Origin: an uncultured Bacteroidales bacterium
Lineage (GTDB): Bacteria; Bacteroidota; Bacteroidia; Bacteroidales; F082
Reading direction: 5' to 3'
Assembly: GCA_905234645.1 (NCBI GenBank)
Contig: CAJOIS010000011.1
Span: 1-59,552, forward strand
Length of the DNA stretch: 59,552 nt
Both the position numbers and the translations under genes were made by a program. This document shows, in pieces, positions 23,377 through 31,318 of this stretch. The notes under the pieces are model-generated. The model worked only from the letters and a program-made list of their open reading frames with translations, was not told the origin of the DNA and ran no database searches. The first letter of the stretch is position 1. Each line of letters opens with the position of its first letter.

Positions 23377-24346
23377 AGTTAAGAACATCATCCAGAATCC
23401 CCCAAATTTCCTCCACGGAAAGCGTCTCCATCAACCTCATCTTGAACGGCTTAAAGTTAGGCAATCCCTTGAAATAGGCCGACCAGTGCTTGCGGATCTC
23501 CAATAAGGCGATGTGTTCCCCTTTCCATTCAATGGAACGCTGCAGATGGATCTTGCTCACCCTCACACGCTCCGCCACATCAGGCAAAGGCTGCTCCTCC
23601 CCTGTCTCCAAATAGTTTCTTATCTGGCTGAAAATCCACGGGTTGCCATAGCTGGCACGACCAATCATCAAGCCATCCACACCGTAGGTGTCCTTGTAGT
23701 GTTTCGCTGAAGGCCCGTCCACCACGTCGCCGTTGCCGATGATGGGGATGTGCATCCTGGGGTTGTTCTTCACCGCACCGATGAGGGTCCAGTCGGCGGG
23801 GTCGCTGTACTTGGTGGTGCGCAGGCGGCCGTGAATGGTGAGCGCTGCAATGCCGACATCCTGCAAGCGTTCGGCGATATCGACAATCTCGCGGTGCTGG
23901 TCGTCGTAGCCCAGGCGCGTCTTCACCGTTACCGGGGTGTTCACGGCTTCCACCACGGCCTTGGTGATGGCGACCATCTTGGGGATGTCGTTCATGATGC
24001 CCGATCCCGCCCCCTTCGAGGCCACCTTCTTCACGGGACAGCCGAAGTTGATATCGATGATGTCGGGATGAGCGGTCTCGGCATAGCGCGCCGCCTCCAC
24101 CATAGGCTCCACAGCATTGCCGAAGATCTGGATGCCTACGGGGCGCTCAAACTCCTCGAAATCAAGCTTCTTGATGCTCTTCACCGAGTCACGGATGAGA
24201 CCGTCGGCGCTGATGAACTCAGAATAGACCACGTCGGCACCGAACATCTTGCAGACATAGCGGAACGGCGGGTCCGACACGTCTTCCATCGGGGCCAAGA
24301 GCAACGGGTAATGGGGAAATTCAAGATGGGCAAGAGTGTATTTCAT
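23363..24346 (-). CDS. dusB: tRNA-dihydrouridine synthase (DusB type)
   Basis: A 327-residue FMN-dependent TIM-barrel enzyme that reduces uridine to dihydrouridine in the tRNA D-loop. Visible features are LLAPMEDVSDPPFRYVCK (FMN site), VVYSEFISADGLIRD, FGCPVKKVASKGAGSGIM with the catalytic Cys, VTVKTRLGYDD, ALTIHGRLRTTKYSDPADWT, PIIGNGDV and DGLMIGRASYGNPWIFSQ. The last codons and the stop fall at the edge of a repeat array. Upstream (24358-24470) is another copy of that array. No clear promoter is visible. Among Dus paralogues, DusB is the likely class, but this is a judgement from overall pattern. Confidence 0.92.
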   Translation of the reverse strand: MKYTLAHLEFPHYPLLLAPMEDVSDPPFRYVCKMFGADVVYSEFISADGLIRDSVKSIKKLDFEEFERPVGIQIFGNAVEPMVEAARYAETAHPDIIDINFGCPVKKVASKGAGSGIMNDIPKMVAITKAVVEAVNTPVTVKTRLGYDDQHREIVDIAERLQDVGIAALTIHGRLRTTKYSDPADWTLIGAVKNNPRMHIPIIGNGDVVDGPSAKHYKDTYGVDGLMIGRASYGNPWIFSQIRNYLETGEEQPLPDVAERVRVSKIHLQRSIEWKGEHIALLEIRKHWSAYFKGLPNFKPFKMRLMETLSVEEIWGILDDVLNYYGQ

Positions 24347-24357
24347 TTCAAGATTTT

Positions 24358-24470
24358 TTTGCCTATGGCTGCTTATGGCTTATGGCCCATGGCCGATGGC
24401 CCGCTACAGCCAAGAGCTCGCAATTCGCGCCTTGGGTGAAATGAGCCATAGGCCATTAGCTATCGGCCAT
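24358..24470. repeat. TATGGCC-type palindromic repeat array (copy 4)
   Basis: CTATGGCTGCTTATGGC, TTATGGCCCATGGCCGATGG, then after a spacer AGCCATAGGCCATTAGC and TATCGGCCATTG in inverted orientation. It lies between the divergent dus and CPBP genes. Confidence 0.75.
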
Positions 24471-24485
24471 TGTCAATAAAAACAG

Positions 24486-24513
24486 TTGCAAAAGTACAAA
24501 AACCGTATCTTTG
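24486..24513 (+). promoter_or_regulatory. Promoter of the CPBP protease gene
   Basis: TTG at 24486-24488 and TATCTTTG at 24506-24513, spacing 17 nt, followed by CGGC. The ATG is 24 nt downstream. Confidence 0.75.
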
Positions 24514-24537
24514 CGGCACAATCAAACCCTAATTATT

Positions 24538-25407
24538 ATGCCAGAACCTCTGAAATACTCTACTGGGAAGCGCGTCCTGCTGTTCCTTATCATCTTGTTG
24601 ATCAGCAGCTTGATTGGCGCTGCCATTTCCATGGTCTTTGTGTTTGCCGGCGACACGGGCATGAAAATCGCCCAAGGCCTTTCGTCGATCATGATGTTCG
24701 TCGTGCCACCCATCGTGTATTATCACATCACTCGTAGCGAACGTCGGATGCAAGAATTGGGGTTGCGTCGTGTCAACAAGCCGTGGTACCTTTTTATATT
24801 AATAGGTATCGCCTTGATGTTCGTCTCGTTGCCCGTCACCAACCAGCTGACGCGTTGGAACGAAGCCATGAGCCTCGGTGGTGCCTTCGCCAAGTTGGAA
24901 GCGTACCTGAAGACGTTGGAGGAGACAGCGGCGGCCACCACCGAGCGTTTGCTCAAGGCAGACAGCATTGGCGGCTTGCTGCTCAACCTGCTGGTCATCG
25001 CCTTGATTCCCGCCGTCGGCGAGGAACTCACCTTCCGTGGCGTGCTGCAGCAGGGGCTGACGCGCAAGATGAACCCCTATGTCGCCATCATCCTGTCGGC
25101 AGCCATCTTCTCGTTCATCCACTTCCAGTTCTACGGCTTCCTGCCGCGCATGTTCCTCGGCATCCTGCTGGGTTACATGTTCTATGTCAGCGGCTCGCTG
25201 TGGACGAGTATCACCATGCATTTCGTCAACAACGGCACGGCCGTGGTGCTGTATTACCTCAACAACAAGGGCATCATTGATATCGACCCCGAACATTTCG
25301 GAGAGATGCCTTACCCTTGGCTCACATGGTTATGCCTTATGGTGACCGTGGGGTTAATCATGTTGTGCTGGCGCAAATCCGACAAAACAAAAAAGGGTGA
25401 TGACTGA
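24538..25407 (+). CDS. CPBP-family intramembrane metalloprotease
   Basis: A 289-residue multi-spanning membrane protein starting MPEPLKYSTGKRVLLFLIIL. It carries the CPBP (Abi/Rce1-like) signature: EELTFRGVLQ (the E-E-x-x-x-R motif), the His-containing FSFIHFQFYGF segment, and the later LWTSITMHFVNNGT with its conserved His and Asn. The family contains intramembrane endopeptidases; some process prenylated proteins or bacteriocin-related substrates. The substrate here is unknown. It has its own promoter and ends at a bidirectional terminator shared with the exb operon. Confidence 0.92.
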   Translation: MPEPLKYSTGKRVLLFLIILLISSLIGAAISMVFVFAGDTGMKIAQGLSSIMMFVVPPIVYYHITRSERRMQELGLRRVNKPWYLFILIGIALMFVSLPVTNQLTRWNEAMSLGGAFAKLEAYLKTLEETAAATTERLLKADSIGGLLLNLLVIALIPAVGEELTFRGVLQQGLTRKMNPYVAIILSAAIFSFIHFQFYGFLPRMFLGILLGYMFYVSGSLWTSITMHFVNNGTAVVLYYLNNKGIIDIDPEHFGEMPYPWLTWLCLMVTVGLIMLCWRKSDKTKKGDD

Positions 25408-25421
25408 GTCATCACCCTTTT
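25391..25421. terminator. Bidirectional terminator between the CPBP and exbD genes
   Basis: AAAAGGGTGATGACT followed by GAGTCATCACCCTTTT, a perfect hairpin with A-run and T-run flanks. It overlaps the last codons of the CPBP gene and can also end the convergent exb operon. Confidence 0.88.
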
Positions 25422-25441
25422 GCTTTTTAAATGCCTAGAGA

Positions 25442-25909
25442 TTAGTTCTCCAAGGCGCTACCCTTCAGTGTCGTGTAATTGATACGGAAGGCACCCACCT
25501 TACGGAGTTCCTGCTTCACGTCGGTGACGACACCCATACGGGTATCCTTGTGCACCTTGAGGGCAGTGGTCAACAGGGGGCGGTCAGCCTCGCTACGCGA
25601 GTCGCGTTCCTTTTGGATCCAGTCGGCGATGTCGGTCGTACGAGCGAAGGAGTCGTCGAGTTGGATACGCGATTCGGTACCGAGTTTGGAGTCACGCGGC
25701 GGGCCGATGTAGATGGAGCTCACCAGGGCCTTGCGTTCGAGCTTTTGGATCTCGGTTGCCTTAGGCATGGCGGTCTTCACCTTGAGTTCGACGTCGCGCA
25801 TCGAAGTCGTGATCATGAAGAAGAATATCAACATGTAGACGATGTCAGGCAGTGAAGAGGTGCTCACTTGCGGAACTTCCTTCTTTCCTTCTTTTCTGAA
25901 TTTTCCCAT
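25442..25909 (-). CDS. exbD: ExbD/TolR-family biopolymer transport protein (second copy)
   Basis: A 155-residue protein with a basic N-terminus (MGKFRKEGKKEVPQVSTSSL), one membrane segment carrying the conserved proton-path Asp (LPDIVYMLIFFFMITTSM), and a periplasmic domain. ExbD works with ExbB to power TonB. It is the last gene of a four-gene minus-strand operon (ExbB, small membrane protein, ExbD, ExbD), 19 nt after the first exbD. Two non-identical ExbD copies are usual in Bacteroidota. Confidence 0.92.
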   Translation of the reverse strand: MGKFRKEGKKEVPQVSTSSLPDIVYMLIFFFMITTSMRDVELKVKTAMPKATEIQKLERKALVSSIYIGPPRDSKLGTESRIQLDDSFARTTDIADWIQKERDSRSEADRPLLTTALKVHKDTRMGVVTDVKQELRKVGAFRINYTTLKGSALEN

Positions 25910-25928
25910 ATTTTATCCTCCTTGATGT

Positions 25929-26489
25929 TTAGTACACAACGGGTTCGGCCTCGCTGACGCGGACAGGCACGGCCTCGTTGATAGCCTTGGTTTGATCTTC
26001 TGTGAGTTGGTCGAGGTGCTTGTGGAATTTCTTCCAAGCGAGGTCTTCCTTCATTTCATTGAAGGCGCGTGCCAACTCGTTCTGCACACTGATATACATG
26101 GCATACGAGGTACCGCGGTCGTTCTGCAGGGAGATGACGCCCTTCGACATGAGCACGTCGCCCACGAGGTCGAAGGTCTTGGTCTCCACTTCAGGAGCGG
26201 TTTCGTCGCCAGGGCGCGGCGTCATGAAGCGTTTGGCTTCGTCCTTCAACAGACTGATGTCCATGGGACGGCCATTCACCAGCAGACGGTCGCTCTTGTT
26301 AACCATTACATTCATCACATTTCTTTCCTTGACCTTGACGTCCTCGTCGTTTTGCTCGACGGGAGGAGGCAGACGACGGGTGATACCGTAGTCCACGTCC
26401 ATGGAGGTCGTCATCAGGAAGAAACACAACAGCAAGAATGCTATGTCAGCCTGCGAACTTGAATTGATTTCGGGAGTTTTTCTTGCCAT
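25929..26489 (-). CDS. exbD: ExbD/TolR-family biopolymer transport protein (first copy)
   Basis: A 186-residue protein, MARKTPEINSSSQADIAFLL. Its single membrane segment contains the conserved Asp (SQADIAFLLLCFFLMTTSM). The periplasmic part has a Pro-rich start (TRRLPPPVEQNDEDVK) and the NVMVNKSDRLLVNGRPM strand pattern. It should form the proton-channel complex with ExbB. It is longer than the second copy, because of an extra periplasmic helical part. Confidence 0.92.
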   Translation of the reverse strand: MARKTPEINSSSQADIAFLLLCFFLMTTSMDVDYGITRRLPPPVEQNDEDVKVKERNVMNVMVNKSDRLLVNGRPMDISLLKDEAKRFMTPRPGDETAPEVETKTFDLVGDVLMSKGVISLQNDRGTSYAMYISVQNELARAFNEMKEDLAWKKFHKHLDQLTEDQTKAINEAVPVRVSEAEPVVY

Positions 26490-26500
26490 GATGGAATGAT

Positions 26501-26959
26501 TTACTTTTTAACTGCCTTGTAGATTACAGAGAACAGAATTGCAAGGATAGCGACTGCAAAAGTGACATAGAAGAAGTTAAGGCCAAATTCGACCCAACCA
26601 TGCGTCTTGCCCGAATAAAGGTGCTCGCCGGCTTGGTAGGGAATTGCGAAAGAGCCCTTCGACATGAGGTAAGCTACAACTGCTATTACAGCGAATGCAA
26701 TGACGGCAATCAGTAAGGTCTTGACGTTGACACCTTTGACGATGGCGGTGAAGACGACTGAAATCAATGCAAGGACGATACCAAGTATAATCAAGATGTA
26801 GCCCCAATTCAGGAATAAGTCCGCCTTAGGTGTCGGTTCGCCTGCCAAGAAATCGGGTTTAATAGTACCTACGACGAGGTAATACATCACCGCGATGATG
26901 ACAGTAACCGCAGCCAGGGCTAGAAATATCCATCTAGAAATATTAAGCTTACTGTTCAT
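26501..26959 (-). CDS. Hypothetical membrane protein of the exb operon
   Basis: A 152-residue protein with about four hydrophobic segments: WIFLALAAVTVIIAVMYYLV, YILIILGIVLALISVVFTAI, TLLIAVIAFAVIAVVAYLM and FFYVTFAVAILAILFSVIYK. I do not recognise a named domain. It lies between exbB and the first exbD with short gaps (14 and 11 nt). Proteins of this kind often sit in this position in Bacteroidota exb operons, so a role in the TonB energising complex is likely but inferred. Confidence 0.8.
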   Translation of the reverse strand: MNSKLNISRWIFLALAAVTVIIAVMYYLVVGTIKPDFLAGEPTPKADLFLNWGYILIILGIVLALISVVFTAIVKGVNVKTLLIAVIAFAVIAVVAYLMSKGSFAIPYQAGEHLYSGKTHGWVEFGLNFFYVTFAVAILAILFSVIYKAVKK

Positions 26960-26973
26960 GATTGCACTTGTTA

Positions 26974-27798
26974 TTATTTGTTGTACTTAGCGAGGATGTC
27001 CATGAACGAGATGGAAGCGTCTTCCATGTCGTTGACGATGCTTTCGATCTTAGAAGCGATGAAGTTGAAGAAAATCTGAAGGATGATAGCGGCGATCAAA
27101 CCGAACACAGTGGTCAACAGAGCGACCTTCATACCGGAGGCAACGACGGTCGGGCTCATGTCACCAGCAGCGGCGATGTCGTCGAAGGCCTGGATCATAC
27201 CGATAACAGTACCCATGAAACCGAACATAGGAGCCAAGCTGATGCAAAGACCAATCCAGCTCAAGCCGCTTTCAAGCTTACCGCCAGCGACGGAACCGTA
27301 AGAGATGAGGGATTTCTCGACCTCTTCGAGTGACTGACCATCCTGGTAACGGATGAGGCCTTGGGTGAAGATGCTGGCCACAGGACCACGGGTGTCCTTG
27401 CAGAGTTGCTTGGCGCCTTCAACGTCGCCGTTCTTCATCTTGGCTTCGATGCCTGCAAGAAGTTTCTTGGAGTTACCGGTAGACAGTGTCAGATAGATGA
27501 TTCTCTCGATGGAGATGGCCATACCGATGAGCAAGATGACCAACACGATACCCATGAAACCAGGGCCACCATCGATGAACTGCTTCTTGATGGATTCACG
27601 GAAAGTAAGAGGAGCGGCCTCTTGAGTTTGTGCAGGGGCGGCTTCTTCAACGGTCTCCACAGGGGCGGGAGTCTGTTCGGGAGCGACGGTCTGTTCCGTT
27701 TGCTCAGTTTGCGCTTGCTCATTTTGAGCAACGGCGAGATTGCTGATACCGAAAGTGAAAAGGCCAGCAACCATGAGGAAAGCAATTAATTTTTTCAT
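26974..27798 (-). CDS. exbB: MotA/TolQ/ExbB proton channel protein
   Basis: A 274-residue protein. Residues 1-24 look like a signal peptide or first membrane helix (MKKLIAFLMVAGLFTFGISN, then LAVAQ). A Gln/Glu/Pro-rich linker (about residues 25-65) follows. Then comes the ExbB core: GFMGIVLVILLIGMAISIER, SKKLLAGIEAKMKNGDVEGA, the conserved LESGLSWIGLCISLAPMFGF with MGTVIGMIQAF, and VALLTTVFGLIAAIILQIFF. It forms the pentameric proton channel with the ExbD copies encoded next. It is the first gene of the operon; tRNA-Ser lies 72 nt upstream on the same strand. Confidence 0.93.
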   Translation of the reverse strand: MKKLIAFLMVAGLFTFGISNLAVAQNEQAQTEQTEQTVAPEQTPAPVETVEEAAPAQTQEAAPLTFRESIKKQFIDGGPGFMGIVLVILLIGMAISIERIIYLTLSTGNSKKLLAGIEAKMKNGDVEGAKQLCKDTRGPVASIFTQGLIRYQDGQSLEEVEKSLISYGSVAGGKLESGLSWIGLCISLAPMFGFMGTVIGMIQAFDDIAAAGDMSPTVVASGMKVALLTTVFGLIAAIILQIFFNFIASKIESIVNDMEDASISFMDILAKYNK

Positions 27799-27870
27799 AG
27801 TTGAGTTTGAATGTTTTGATTATTAATTTGTTGAATTACTTTATTCTAATGAATCGATCATTACTTTCTG

Positions 27871-27958
27871 CGGAGAGAGCGGGATTCGAACCCGCGGTAC
27901 CCTTTTGGAGTACACACACTTTCCAGGCGTGCTCCTTAAACCACTCGGACATCTCTCC
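27871..27958 (-). tRNA. tRNA-Ser (GGA)
   Basis: An 88-nt class II tRNA on the minus strand. Acceptor GGAGAGA/TCTCTCC, anticodon loop CTGGAAA (GGA), a long variable arm (GTGTACTCCAAAAGGGTAC) and T arm GCGGG-TTCGAAT-CCCGC. Discriminator G, as expected for Ser. CCA is not encoded. Confidence 0.95.
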
Positions 27959-28081
27959 AATATGTTCCAAACGCCACAGCCCTATCTGAAATCGTTGCCA
28001 AAAGTACAACATTTTTTAATTGGGAAAACAAAATATTTGTTTTTTTATTGCACGAAAAACCCAATTGCCTGAAAAATAGCG

Positions 28082-29116
28082 TCAAACGGTCATCTCACCA
28101 CGGATGGATTTCTGCATGATTTCAAGGATCCTGTCTTTTGGCAAGCCTTCACCGATGAGATACATGAGCTTGGCAACGGCAGCTTCGGTGGTCATGTCGT
28201 GGCCGCTGACGACACCGATACGTGCCATGTCCAAACTGGTCTCGTAACGTCCCATCTCCACCGATCCCGCCTTGCATTGCGTGATGTTGAGGATGAGGAG
28301 CCCGCCGTTGATGGCTTCCTTGAGGGCGTCGAGGAACCACTGGGCCGTGGTGGCATTGCCCGAGCCAAAGGTCTCAAGCACGAGGGCGCTGAGATGAGGC
28401 GTCTTCAACACATGGCGCACGAAGTCCTCGGAGATGCCGGGGAAGAGCTTGAGGATGCCGACGTTGCGGTCCATGTTGGTGTGCACCTTGAGTTTCTTGA
28501 AGTTGGGCTTCAATATGCGCTCCTTATTATATTTTATGTGAATGCCCACATCGGCGAGGTTGGGGTAGTTGGACGAGATGAAGGCATTGAAATTCTCAGC
28601 GTTGAACTTGGTGGCGCGGTTGCCACGCAGCAGCTGGTTTTGGAAGAAGATGCACACCTCGGGGACACAGGGCGTGTCGTCGACCTTTGCGGCGGCAATC
28701 TCAACGGCGGCAAGGAAGTTCTCGCGTCCGTCGCTGCGCACCATGCCCATGGGCAGCTGCGATCCGGTGAGCACAACGGGCTTGTTCAGGTTCTCAAGCA
28801 TGAAACTCAAGGCCGAGGCGGTGTAAGCCATGGTGTCGGAGCCATGCAACACCACGAAGCCGTCGTAATGCTCGTACTCCTGCCCTATCTTCGTCGCCAG
28901 GCGGACCCAGAAGTCGGGCGACATGTTGGACGAGTCGATGAGCGGGTCGAAGCTATAGATGTCGATCTGGTAGCCGAAGTTCTTCAGCACGGGCAGATGG
29001 GCGTATATGTTGTCGAAGTCGAAAGGCACCAAGGCTCCCGTCTTGGGGTCTTGCATCATGCCGATGGTGCCGCCAGTGTAGAGCACCAGGATGGAGATTT
29101 CTTCGTTGCTTTGCAT
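28082..29116 (-). CDS. ansA: Type I L-asparaginase
   Basis: A 344-residue protein starting MQSNEEISILVLYTGGTIGM. The first catalytic Thr lies in TGGTIGM. The second catalytic motif is VLHGSDTMAYTASALSFML, followed by PVVLTGSQLPMGMVRSDGRE. It converts asparagine to aspartate and ammonia. It has no signal peptide, so it is cytoplasmic type I. A longer frame upstream (to 29170) reads through the promoter, so the ATG at 29116 is chosen. The gene is divergent from trmO, with facing promoters in the 73-nt gap. Confidence 0.95.
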   Translation of the reverse strand: MQSNEEISILVLYTGGTIGMMQDPKTGALVPFDFDNIYAHLPVLKNFGYQIDIYSFDPLIDSSNMSPDFWVRLATKIGQEYEHYDGFVVLHGSDTMAYTASALSFMLENLNKPVVLTGSQLPMGMVRSDGRENFLAAVEIAAAKVDDTPCVPEVCIFFQNQLLRGNRATKFNAENFNAFISSNYPNLADVGIHIKYNKERILKPNFKKLKVHTNMDRNVGILKLFPGISEDFVRHVLKTPHLSALVLETFGSGNATTAQWFLDALKEAINGGLLILNITQCKAGSVEMGRYETSLDMARIGVVSGHDMTTEAAVAKLMYLIGEGLPKDRILEIMQKSIRGEMTV

Positions 29117-29137
29117 GAAAACCGGTTTTTGTGGCGG

Positions 29138-29185
29138 CAAAAGTAAGGCTTTTTTTGGCTTGCACGGCATTTTGCGTTATTTTTG
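29138..29185. promoter_or_regulatory. Divergent promoters of ansA and trmO
   Basis: Minus strand: TACTTTTG at 29138-29145, 22 nt before the ansA ATG. Plus strand: TTTG at 29154-29157 and TATTTTTG at 29178-29185, spacing 20 nt, four nucleotides before the trmO ATG. The trmO transcript would be nearly leaderless. Confidence 0.65.
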
Positions 29186-29189
29186 CGGC

Positions 29190-29855
29190 ATGAAAACCAT
29201 CGCCCACATCCACACGGACTTCCCCACCAAGTTCGGCATCCCACGCCAAAGCGGCATCGTCGCCTCGCTGCAAGGCAAGATCGTGTTTGAGCCTGAGTAC
29301 CGCAACGCCGACGCCGTGCGGGGCTTGGAAGATTTCTCGCACATCTGGCTGCTGTGGGAGTTCTCGGAGGCCGTGCGCGACAGCTGGTCGCCAACGGTGC
29401 GGCCGCCACGCCTGGGAGGCAACGTGCGCAAGGGCGTCTTCGCCACACGCTCACCCTTCCGTCCCAACCCCATCGGGCTGTCGTCGGTAAGGCTGGAAAA
29501 AGTGGACATCGACCCGCAACTTGGGCCAGTACTCTATGTCTCAGGTGCCGACCTCATGGACGGCACACCCATCTACGACATCAAGCCTTACATCGCCTAC
29601 ACCGACAGCCACCCCGATGCCGTCAGCGGCTTCGCCTCCACACCAGCGGAATACCTGTTGGATGTGGATTTCCCCGAAGAATTACTCATAAAAGTCGCTG
29701 AGAACCAAAGAGAAAGCCTCCTTGATGTACTCGCCCACGACCCCAGGCCGCAATACCAGGACGACCCAAAGCGGGTCTATGGGATGGAATTTGGTGGAAT
29801 GGAAGTGAAGTTCAAGGTCGAAGGGATGTTACTCCATGTCGTTTCCGTCGTCTGA
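29190..29855 (+). CDS. trmO: tRNA (N6-threonylcarbamoyladenosine(37)-N6)-methyltransferase TrmO
   Basis: A 221-residue protein of the TsaA/YaeB family, MKTIAHIHTDFPTKFGIPRQ. Visible family motifs are YRNADAVRGLEDFSHIWLLW, the SAM-binding loop FATRSPFRPNPIGLSSVRLE, GADLMDGTPIYDIKPYIAY and the C-terminal DPRPQYQDDPKRVYGMEF. It methylates t6A37 of some tRNAs using S-adenosylmethionine. The ATG at 29190 lies right after the promoter -7 box; longer upstream frames overlap ansA and are rejected. The 3' end overlaps the convergent SGNH-like gene by 27 nt. Confidence 0.93.
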   Translation: MKTIAHIHTDFPTKFGIPRQSGIVASLQGKIVFEPEYRNADAVRGLEDFSHIWLLWEFSEAVRDSWSPTVRPPRLGGNVRKGVFATRSPFRPNPIGLSSVRLEKVDIDPQLGPVLYVSGADLMDGTPIYDIKPYIAYTDSHPDAVSGFASTPAEYLLDVDFPEELLIKVAENQRESLLDVLAHDPRPQYQDDPKRVYGMEFGGMEVKFKVEGMLLHVVSVV

Positions 29856-31316
29856 CTTGTACGACTGCGCCTTCACCCTTGCCTTCAAATAGGCCGGGCG
29901 GAACGACACGTCGAAGTTCCTGACCTCAACAGCGCTCTCCGAGAAGTTGTGGACATACAACTTGATGCGTTGCGACGAACGGAAGGCAGAATCTATCGGC
30001 AGGGCAAAAGTGGCGAAGTCCCAGGCGTCATTCTTCGTTACTTGGGGCAATGCCTCATACGAATCGACGTATTTCCCTCCTTGGGCATCGTGCTTCTCCA
30101 CGGCGAAGACCAAATGGCCGAGATCGTCGTGTTTCTTGACCTCAAAGGCTACATTCACCATGCTCCATTCGGGACGGATGCTGTCGGCGGTGAGTACCAA
30201 AGTGCTGCCATAGGGTCTCTGTCGGTCCAGAGTCCGCGTCTCTTCCATGTAGTAATGCCCCGCATCCCTCTTCAGTGTCTTTGGGTCGCGATAGTCATCG
30301 GGGTAGAACGTGCGCAGCGTCTGCGCCAAATGCTCGGCAATGATACGCCTCCCCTCCTCGTAGTAATGCTCGGTGGTCCAGTCTTGGTCGATGAAGTTGA
30401 CATCACGGACAAGGCTCAGGTTGTTGACCACGGTGACGCCATCGAGGTTGCCATATCGATTCAACAGGTAATCACGGTTAAGGCGGAACAGGAGCATGAG
30501 GTCCTTGCCGACCAACTCATTCGCCTTGTCGACATTCTCCGCCATCAGGTTGAAAACGAGGTTCCATCCCCTCTCACGACACAGCTCCACTATGGCGTCA
30601 AAGTCCTTGACACGCGGGTTGTCGTCATCGATCCGGAAGGCATAGGTCTTGATGTAATGGCAGGCCAAGGCGGTGACATCCCAATCCTTCTGGCCGTTGG
30701 CGTCGTACCAACCATAGGAATACATGCCATAATCCCAGTCCACATTCGTACGCCAAGGGAAATTCGGGATGTTGAAGGTGTCGTTTCGCCAATGTTCAAA
30801 CACGATATCATTCCATTCCTCTTCTGTCTTGATGGGATAAGCCTTGAATGCCAGCAAGAAGCGGTTCACCAGCGGTGGACGATCCTCCAGCAGCACCAGC
30901 TGCTTGCGCAACGGGGTCTCCAACTTCGAATAAATCCAAAGCGGGCCAAACGAGCGCAGGTTCATCGTCACGACCACCGTCTCCACCGCCGACGTAGCCG
31001 GGATATGCTTCAGCATGTAGTAATACGTCTGGGCATGCGAGGCTTCCTTGGTCAGGTCGCCCATCTTCACAGTGGGGAAATATTCAGCGGTGATGTCGCT
31101 GATTTTCTGATGGTTGTCTTCCTCGTCGCCGTAATGGTTGTTCGACGACTCCCCGACGTAGATGATACGACAGCTGTCGTCCGTCACAGCCCACGACAAC
31201 TCCACGATGTCAGAATGCTTGCGCAAGTCCTTCTCGAAGAACCACTTGGAATACACCCAGTTGAGCAGCACCAGCAGCACCAAAACCATTCCTATGCGTA
31301 TCAACAACTTCTTCAT
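29829..31316 (-). CDS. SGNH-hydrolase-like membrane-anchored protein (partner of MBOAT)
   Basis: A 495-residue protein with an N-terminal membrane anchor (LLIRIGMVLVLLVLLNWVYS) and a periplasmic domain. An early strand followed by IIYVGESSNNHYGDEED has a G-x-S-like nucleophile block. Later, DWTTEHYYEEGRRIIAEHLA has the D-x-x-x-H arrangement of SGNH/DltD-like enzymes. The C-terminal part (about residues 370-480) is beta-rich. It starts two nucleotides after the MBOAT stop, so it is translationally linked. Together they resemble AlgI/AlgJ- or DltB/DltD-like surface O-acylation pairs. The acceptor is unknown. The SGNH assignment is by motif pattern and is moderately certain. Confidence 0.65.
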   Translation of the reverse strand: MKKLLIRIGMVLVLLVLLNWVYSKWFFEKDLRKHSDIVELSWAVTDDSCRIIYVGESSNNHYGDEEDNHQKISDITAEYFPTVKMGDLTKEASHAQTYYYMLKHIPATSAVETVVVTMNLRSFGPLWIYSKLETPLRKQLVLLEDRPPLVNRFLLAFKAYPIKTEEEWNDIVFEHWRNDTFNIPNFPWRTNVDWDYGMYSYGWYDANGQKDWDVTALACHYIKTYAFRIDDDNPRVKDFDAIVELCRERGWNLVFNLMAENVDKANELVGKDLMLLFRLNRDYLLNRYGNLDGVTVVNNLSLVRDVNFIDQDWTTEHYYEEGRRIIAEHLAQTLRTFYPDDYRDPKTLKRDAGHYYMEETRTLDRQRPYGSTLVLTADSIRPEWSMVNVAFEVKKHDDLGHLVFAVEKHDAQGGKYVDSYEALPQVTKNDAWDFATFALPIDSAFRSSQRIKLYVHNFSESAVEVRNFDVSFRPAYLKARVKAQSYKSDDGNDME

Positions 31317-31318
31317 GG

